From NCBI GenBank assembly GCA_020724025.1, contig DYHU01000175.1, positions 1-7,922 on the forward strand: a DNA stretch of 7,922 nucleotides, written 5' to 3'. The position numbers were made by a program, and so were the translations under genes. The notes under the pieces were generated by a model. It made no database searches. It was not told where the DNA came from and was given only the letters and a program-made list of their open reading frames with translations. The DNA is from Syntrophorhabdus sp. GTDB taxonomy: Bacteria > Desulfobacterota > BSN033 > UBA1163. This document shows, piece after piece, positions 5,991-7,922 of the stretch (position 1 is its first letter; each line of letters opens with the position of its first letter).

Positions 5991-6263
5991 ATGAACGTTG
6001 TTTGGGATATTAAGAAGGCCGCAGCAAACATACGGAATCACGGCATCGAATTCTCCCATGCTGCCACGGTGCTTGATGACCCGATGGCGGTAACGATTGA
6101 AGATACCCGGCATGGTGAACAACGGTTCGTAACCGTCGGGTCAGATATTTTGGGAAGGGTAATGGTAGTTGTTTATGCTTATTCAGGGGAGGAAGACATT
6201 AGATTAATTTCGGCCCGGAAAGCAACTCCAAAGGAGCGGAGGATTTATGAGCAAAAAGAATGA
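5991..6263 (+). CDS. brnT: BrnT-family toxin (RelE-fold ribonuclease)
   Basis: A 90-residue toxin of the type II BrnT/BrnA system; family members cut RNA and stop growth until neutralised by BrnA. The N-terminus carries the family pattern: W5-D6, K8/K9, N13, H17-G18, then F21 and A24 (NHGIEFSHA). The centre has 'DTRHGEQRFVTVG' (38-50), and the C-terminus has 'IRLISARKATPKERRIYE' (70-87), the usual R-x(5)-E-R-x-x-Y end. Length and toxin-first gene order are normal for the family. The ATG is the only possible start: an in-frame TAA lies at 5976-5978 and the family N-terminus begins here. It has no ribosome site and abuts the -10 box. brnA overlaps its end by 17 nt. Confidence 0.9.
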   Translation: MNVVWDIKKAAANIRNHGIEFSHAATVLDDPMAVTIEDTRHGEQRFVTVGSDILGRVMVVVYAYSGEEDIRLISARKATPKERRIYEQKE

Positions 6264-6522
6264 AATGCTGGAGGAATATGACTTCAGTAAAGGCAAGCGA
6301 GGACCGGTTATCCCCCAAAGGGGCAAAACCAGGATCACGATCTTCATTGATACGGATATATTGGAGTGGTTTAGGGATGAAGCTGAGCGTGAAGGCCGGG
6401 GATACCAGACGGCCATAAACCAGGCCTTGCGGAACTATATCAAGCAGGATAAGCGTCCAATCCAAGAGATTGTAAGGGAGGCGGTACGAAAGGAGCTTCG
6501 AGAACTTAAGAGGGCAAGCTAA
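6247..6522 (+). CDS. brnA: BrnA-family antitoxin (ribbon-helix-helix)
   Basis: A 91-residue antitoxin that binds BrnT and, with its ribbon-helix-helix domain, represses the shared promoter. 'EYDFSKGKRGPVIPQ' (10-24) is the typical toxin-contacting N-terminal arm. 'KTRITIFIDTDILEWFRDEA' (27-46) followed by 'GYQTAINQALRNYI' (52-65) is the DNA-binding ribbon and helices. A charged helical tail (66-91) extends past the common end. ATG 6247 is backed by GGAGG at 6238-6242 inside brnT, and the 17-nt overlap with brnT indicates translational coupling. The strong ribosome site here, against none for brnT, would favour antitoxin excess. Its probable operator is the 11-nt tandem repeat at 5969-5990. 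Confidence 0.9.
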   Translation: MSKKNEMLEEYDFSKGKRGPVIPQRGKTRITIFIDTDILEWFRDEAEREGRGYQTAINQALRNYIKQDKRPIQEIVREAVRKELRELKRAS

Positions 6523-6531
6523 TGAATTCAG

Positions 6532-6608
6532 TTGCGCCTTACACTTTACGCTTTACGATTAAGGATTTACGCTATGCTCTATGCCATTTGTTCTATGCTT
6601 TTTTACGG
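6532..6608. repeat. Array of eleven degenerate 7-nt repeats
   Basis: Starting nine bases after the brnA stop, the sequence splits into heptamers without a break: TTGCGCC, TTACACT, TTACGCT, TTACGAT, TAAGGAT, TTACGCT, ATGCTCT, ATGCCAT, TTGTTCT, ATGCTTT, TTTACGG. Units drift from a TTACGCT type to an ATGCTCT type. Related units occur at 1172-1200, in both copies of repeat A, and after 7421. There is no hairpin or T-run here that would act as a clear terminator. The remaining gap sequence to 6650 is otherwise featureless. Confidence 0.75.
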
Positions 6609-6649
6609 ACACGAATCCCGGGTCACGATTCACGGTTGTATGGGAGCGC

Positions 6650-6676
6650 ACTCCGGAACAATTGAAAGGTGAGGGG
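6650..6676 (+). repeat. Repeat element C, partial copy 2, upstream of the ORF6N gene
   Basis: ACTCCGGAACAATTGAAAGG followed by TGAGGGG matches 7600-7626 (ACTCCGGAAGAATTGAAGGG, TGATGG) closely. Its second half (from TTGAAAGG) matches the start of the copy at 5870. The element stops about 25 nt before the start codon of the next gene. Confidence 0.6.
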
Positions 6677-6699
6677 AACCAGATAAGAGAAGGCTGGAG

Positions 6700-7302
6700 A
6701 TGAAGAGAGAAATGGTAACATACTCCACTGTTGACATAACGACCCTGATTGCAACAGTCCGCGGTAAGAGAGTTATCTTGGATCGGGATCTGGCCGCCCT
6801 TTACGGGGTTCCTACCTTTCGGTTTAATGAAGCAGTCAAACGTAACCGTAATCGGTTTCCGGAAGATTTTGTGTTCCAACTTACACGTGATGAAGCGGCC
6901 TGTTTGACATCGCAATTTGCGATGTCAAAGTCTGGGCGTGGTGGTCGACGTACTCTCCCCTATGTTTTTACAGAACACGGGACTGTTATGGCTGCCAATA
7001 TTTTGAGGTCTCCCAAAGCCATTCAGATGAGTGTGTTTGTGGTGCGCGCGTTCATTCGTATGCGGCAGATGCTTATTGAGCAAAGTGGTCTTGCACGCAA
7101 ACTCGCAGCGTTGGAAGAGGAACTGACTGCGAGGCTTGATGTTCATGAGACGGCAATCAGAGAGATGTTGGGGCAAATCAAGCGATTGCTGAGTGCGCCA
7201 CCAGAACCGGAACCGCCAAAGAAACGAATAGGGTTTCTGGTGGAAGAACCGCATGTCTCCTACGGAACCTCAAGAAGAACCAAAAAGCAGAAAAGACGAT
7301 GA
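6700..7302 (+). CDS. ORF6N domain DNA-binding protein
   Basis: A 200-residue protein of the ORF6N (phage KilA-N-associated) family. Its members are found in phages and as scattered accessory genes; the exact role is generally unknown, with DNA binding or gene regulation assumed. The domain covers about 9-105: 'RGKRVILDRDLAALYGV' (21-37), 'NEAVKRNRNRFPEDFVFQLT' (43-62), 'LTSQFAMSKSGRGGRRTLPY' (69-88) and 'FTEHGTVMAANIL' (90-102). 'VVRAFIRMRQML' (114-125) then leads into a coiled-coil-like helix (126-165) and a Pro/Glu then Lys/Arg-rich tail ending 'SRRTKKQKRR'. 'KKRIGF' (174-179) is a common C-terminal motif of the group. The start is uncertain between ATG 6700 (AAGG at 6690-6693) and ATG 6712. 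It stands alone between two repeat-rich spacers. Confidence 0.9.
   Translation: MKREMVTYSTVDITTLIATVRGKRVILDRDLAALYGVPTFRFNEAVKRNRNRFPEDFVFQLTRDEAACLTSQFAMSKSGRGGRRTLPYVFTEHGTVMAANILRSPKAIQMSVFVVRAFIRMRQMLIEQSGLARKLAALEEELTARLDVHETAIREMLGQIKRLLSAPPEPEPPKKRIGFLVEEPHVSYGTSRRTKKQKRR
6903..6929. repeat. Perfect palindrome inside the ORF6N gene
   Basis: TTTGACATCGCAA (6903-6915) and TTGCGATGTCAAA (6917-6929) are exact reverse complements around a single T (6916). The site encodes residues 68-77 (CLTSQFAMSK), a conserved part of the ORF6N domain, so part of the sequence is held by the protein, but base-perfect symmetry is not required for that. Possible roles are an autoregulatory operator, an mRNA hairpin, or a recombination target. 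Confidence 0.7.
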
Positions 7303-7314
7303 GCTTTTCTCGGG

Positions 7315-7340
7315 AACCGGGTCAGAGCGGTTTTTATTTT
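7315..7340 (+). terminator. Candidate intrinsic terminator after the ORF6N gene
   Basis: AACCG (7315-7319) pairs with CGGTT (7328-7332) around an 8-nt loop and runs straight into TTTATTTTT (7332-7341). It begins 12 nt after the stop codon, which is a good position. The stem is short. Confidence 0.5.
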
Positions 7341-7347
7341 TGGAATT

Positions 7348-7430
7348 ACACCTTGCGCCTTACCTGCCCGCCGAAGCCTTGGCGTAGGCAGGCGACTTAC
7401 GCTTTACGGAAGTAAATTAACGCTATGCGC
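7348..7430. repeat. Long direct repeat A, copy 2
   Basis: Second copy of the stretch at 5717-5798 in the same orientation, with about six base changes and one extra T. It contains the identical 30-nt palindrome at 7363-7392, flanked by the same heptamer-type sequence (CTTGCGC on the left, TTACGCT and TTACGGA on the right) and ending in CGCTATGCGC. Together the two copies enclose the brnTA and ORF6N genes. Confidence 0.8.
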
Positions 7431-7456
7431 TGTACTCTATGCGGGATGTTGAGTAG

Positions 7457-7561
7457 ATGGCGCCGCATTGGATGGAAAAATGTGTGTGGAGCCCCACGGA
7501 CAAGCGCGTTGCAGCATACTTAACCCCTGTGTGGGGCGACATCCCGGACAAGAGGTGGTAG
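7457..7561 (+). CDS. Possible small ORF, unrecognised, low support
   Basis: A 34-codon frame from ATG 7457 to TAG 7559-7561 reads MAPHWMEKCVWSPTDKR, then VAAYLTPVWGDIPDKRW. It has two similar segments (SPTDKR and DIPDKR, encoded by a repeated CGGACAAG at 7497 and 7545). No ribosome site is visible and I do not recognise a family. It could be a gene fragment left in the spacer. The same stretch can fold as RNA: 7442-7449 with 7539-7546 (8 bp), 7491-7497 with 7531-7537 (7 bp) and 7551-7555 with 7563-7567 (5 bp). Either reading is speculative. Confidence 0.15.
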   Translation: MAPHWMEKCVWSPTDKRVAAYLTPVWGDIPDKRW

Positions 7562-7599
7562 CCCTCTGCTGTCGGCGTAAATTATGGCTTCAGGAACGG

Positions 7600-7668
7600 A
7601 CTCCGGAAGAATTGAAGGGTGATGGTGGATAAGGGTTCTGGAATAAAAAATAAGTAACAGAATTCAAC
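7600..7668 (+). repeat. Repeat element C, copy 3, upstream of the recombinase gene
   Basis: GACTCCGGAAGAATTGAAGG opens the element, as at 6650. From TGAAGGGTGATGGTGGAT to the AGAATTCAA end (7613-7666) it follows copy 1 (5870-5922) with roughly 80% identity. It therefore joins features of both other copies and is the most complete one in the window. Confidence 0.7.
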
Positions 7669-7683
7669 TACGTTATATATTAT

Positions 7684-7715
7684 GTTGAACTAAACCGCTT
7701 CGCGGTAGTTTAAAC
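7684..7715. repeat. Imperfect inverted repeat upstream of the recombinase gene
   Basis: The left arm (7684-7698, GTTGAACTAAACCGC) and right arm (7702-7715, GCGGTAGTTTAAAC) pair around a TTC loop: CCGC/GCGG at the tip, then an AA bulge, then AACTA/TAGTT and outer pairs. A hairpin with an unpaired bulge close to a tyrosine recombinase gene could be a recombination site or terminal element; it could equally be a regulatory hairpin. No second copy is seen in the window. Confidence 0.5.
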
Positions 7716-7810
7716 ATTTTGTTCTTTGACAATTGAATAGTTTCTAGCGAGATGCTCTTGTTCAGGGATGATCCACCTCCATTATCTGATCCGTGAGTTT
7801 CAAGACTCTC

Positions 7811-7860
7811 TTCCTTTCTGATAAAAGGGTAGATGTTACTACTACCTAAAAAGAAAGGAG
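7811..7860 (+). promoter_or_regulatory. Leader hairpin masking the recombinase ribosome binding site
   Basis: TCCTTTCT (7812-7819) is exactly complementary to AGAAAGGA (7852-7859), with a further G-U pair at 7811/7860. This covers the AAAGGAG ribosome site of the gene starting at 7868. An inner stem, GGTAG (7828-7832) with CTACC (7842-7846), closes a 9-nt loop and makes the structure a stacked two-part hairpin. It would hold the ribosome site closed until melted, so translation may be kept low or controlled. The sensing signal, if any, is unknown. Confidence 0.5.
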
Positions 7861-7867
7861 AGCGGTT

Positions 7868-7922
7868 ATGGGAAGATTGCACGATCAGATGAAGAGGGAT
7901 TTGGAGTTAAAGAATTACAGTC
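7868..7922 (+). CDS. Probable tyrosine recombinase/integrase, N-terminal fragment
   Basis: Only 18 codons are present before the window ends: MGRLHDQMKRDLELKNYS. The pattern 'M..D..LKNYS' matches the start of the SAM-like core-binding domain of phage-type integrases, whose consensus continues 'xxTixxY'. Several integrases linked to IS91-like elements begin in this way. ATG 7868 follows AAAGGAG (7854-7860) by seven bases. That site is itself inside a leader hairpin. The neighbouring inverted repeat and repeat-flanked accessory genes fit a mobile context. With so few residues, a different helical N-terminus cannot be excluded. Confidence 0.55.
   Translation, partial: MGRLHDQMKRDLELKNYS

Noticed and set aside
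7440..7600. Possible group II intron or tRNA-like remnant
   Set aside because: No domain V-like hairpin, no GUGYG-type 5' end, and no cloverleaf with T-loop sequence was found.
7726..7754. TTGACA as the -35 box of a recombinase promoter
   Set aside because: No acceptable -10 hexamer lies 16-18 nt downstream (GAGATG at 17 nt).

Overview
The window comes from an anaerobic bacterium that uses selenocysteine. It holds the end of a flavin/iron-sulfur electron-transfer operon, followed by an accessory region rich in repeats. The pairing of HdrA/MvhD-type proteins with an EtfAB plus membrane FeS oxidoreductase (EMO-type) module is known from strict anaerobes such as Desulfobacterota, Dehalococcoidia-like Chloroflexota and syntrophic fatty-acid degraders. 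I cannot fix the phylum from sequence alone. All genes I can support are on the + strand.

Region 1 (1-5284), electron-transfer operon. It starts with the last codons of an HdrA-like flavoprotein (2-88). Next is MvhD (234-1073), whose reading frame crosses an in-frame TGA at 288-290. That TGA falls exactly where the family has the second Cys of its CxWC motif, and a short hairpin of the bacterial SECIS type follows it. The gene is therefore read here as a selenoprotein MvhD fused to a 2x[4Fe-4S] ferredoxin domain; ordinary gene calling would start at 309 and lose the metal-binding N-terminus. Then come a membrane-anchored FeS/CCG oxidoreductase of the ETF:menaquinone oxidoreductase type (1230-3275), EtfB (3357-4151) and EtfA (4283-5284, from the second ATG). 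The likely scheme (inference) is that EtfAB collects electrons from acyl-CoA dehydrogenases and passes them to the membrane FeS protein and menaquinone, while HdrA-MvhD links the soluble low-potential pool (ferredoxin, H2 or formate, NADH or disulfide) to the same network.

Region 2 (5285-5716) has no convincing gene. It contains two candidate terminators.

Region 3 (5717-7922), accessory region. Three related spacers (5717-5922, 6532-6676, 7348-7668) alternate with small genes: a BrnT/BrnA toxin-antitoxin pair (5991-6522), an ORF6N-domain protein (6700-7302), and the N-terminus of a probable tyrosine recombinase (7868 to the window end). The spacers share 7-nt periodic tandem repeats, an ~83-nt direct repeat containing a 30-nt palindrome (twice), and an ~54-nt element (two good copies and one partial copy) placed just upstream of the next gene. 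This gives the stretch a cassette-like look.

Most interesting points: the TGA-interrupted MvhD; 7-nt periodic repeats in several gaps, including gaps inside the operon; a consensus promoter whose -10 box touches the brnT start codon and overlaps an 11-bp tandem repeat; a perfect 13-bp-arm palindrome inside the ORF6N gene; and a leader hairpin that would hide the recombinase ribosome binding site.
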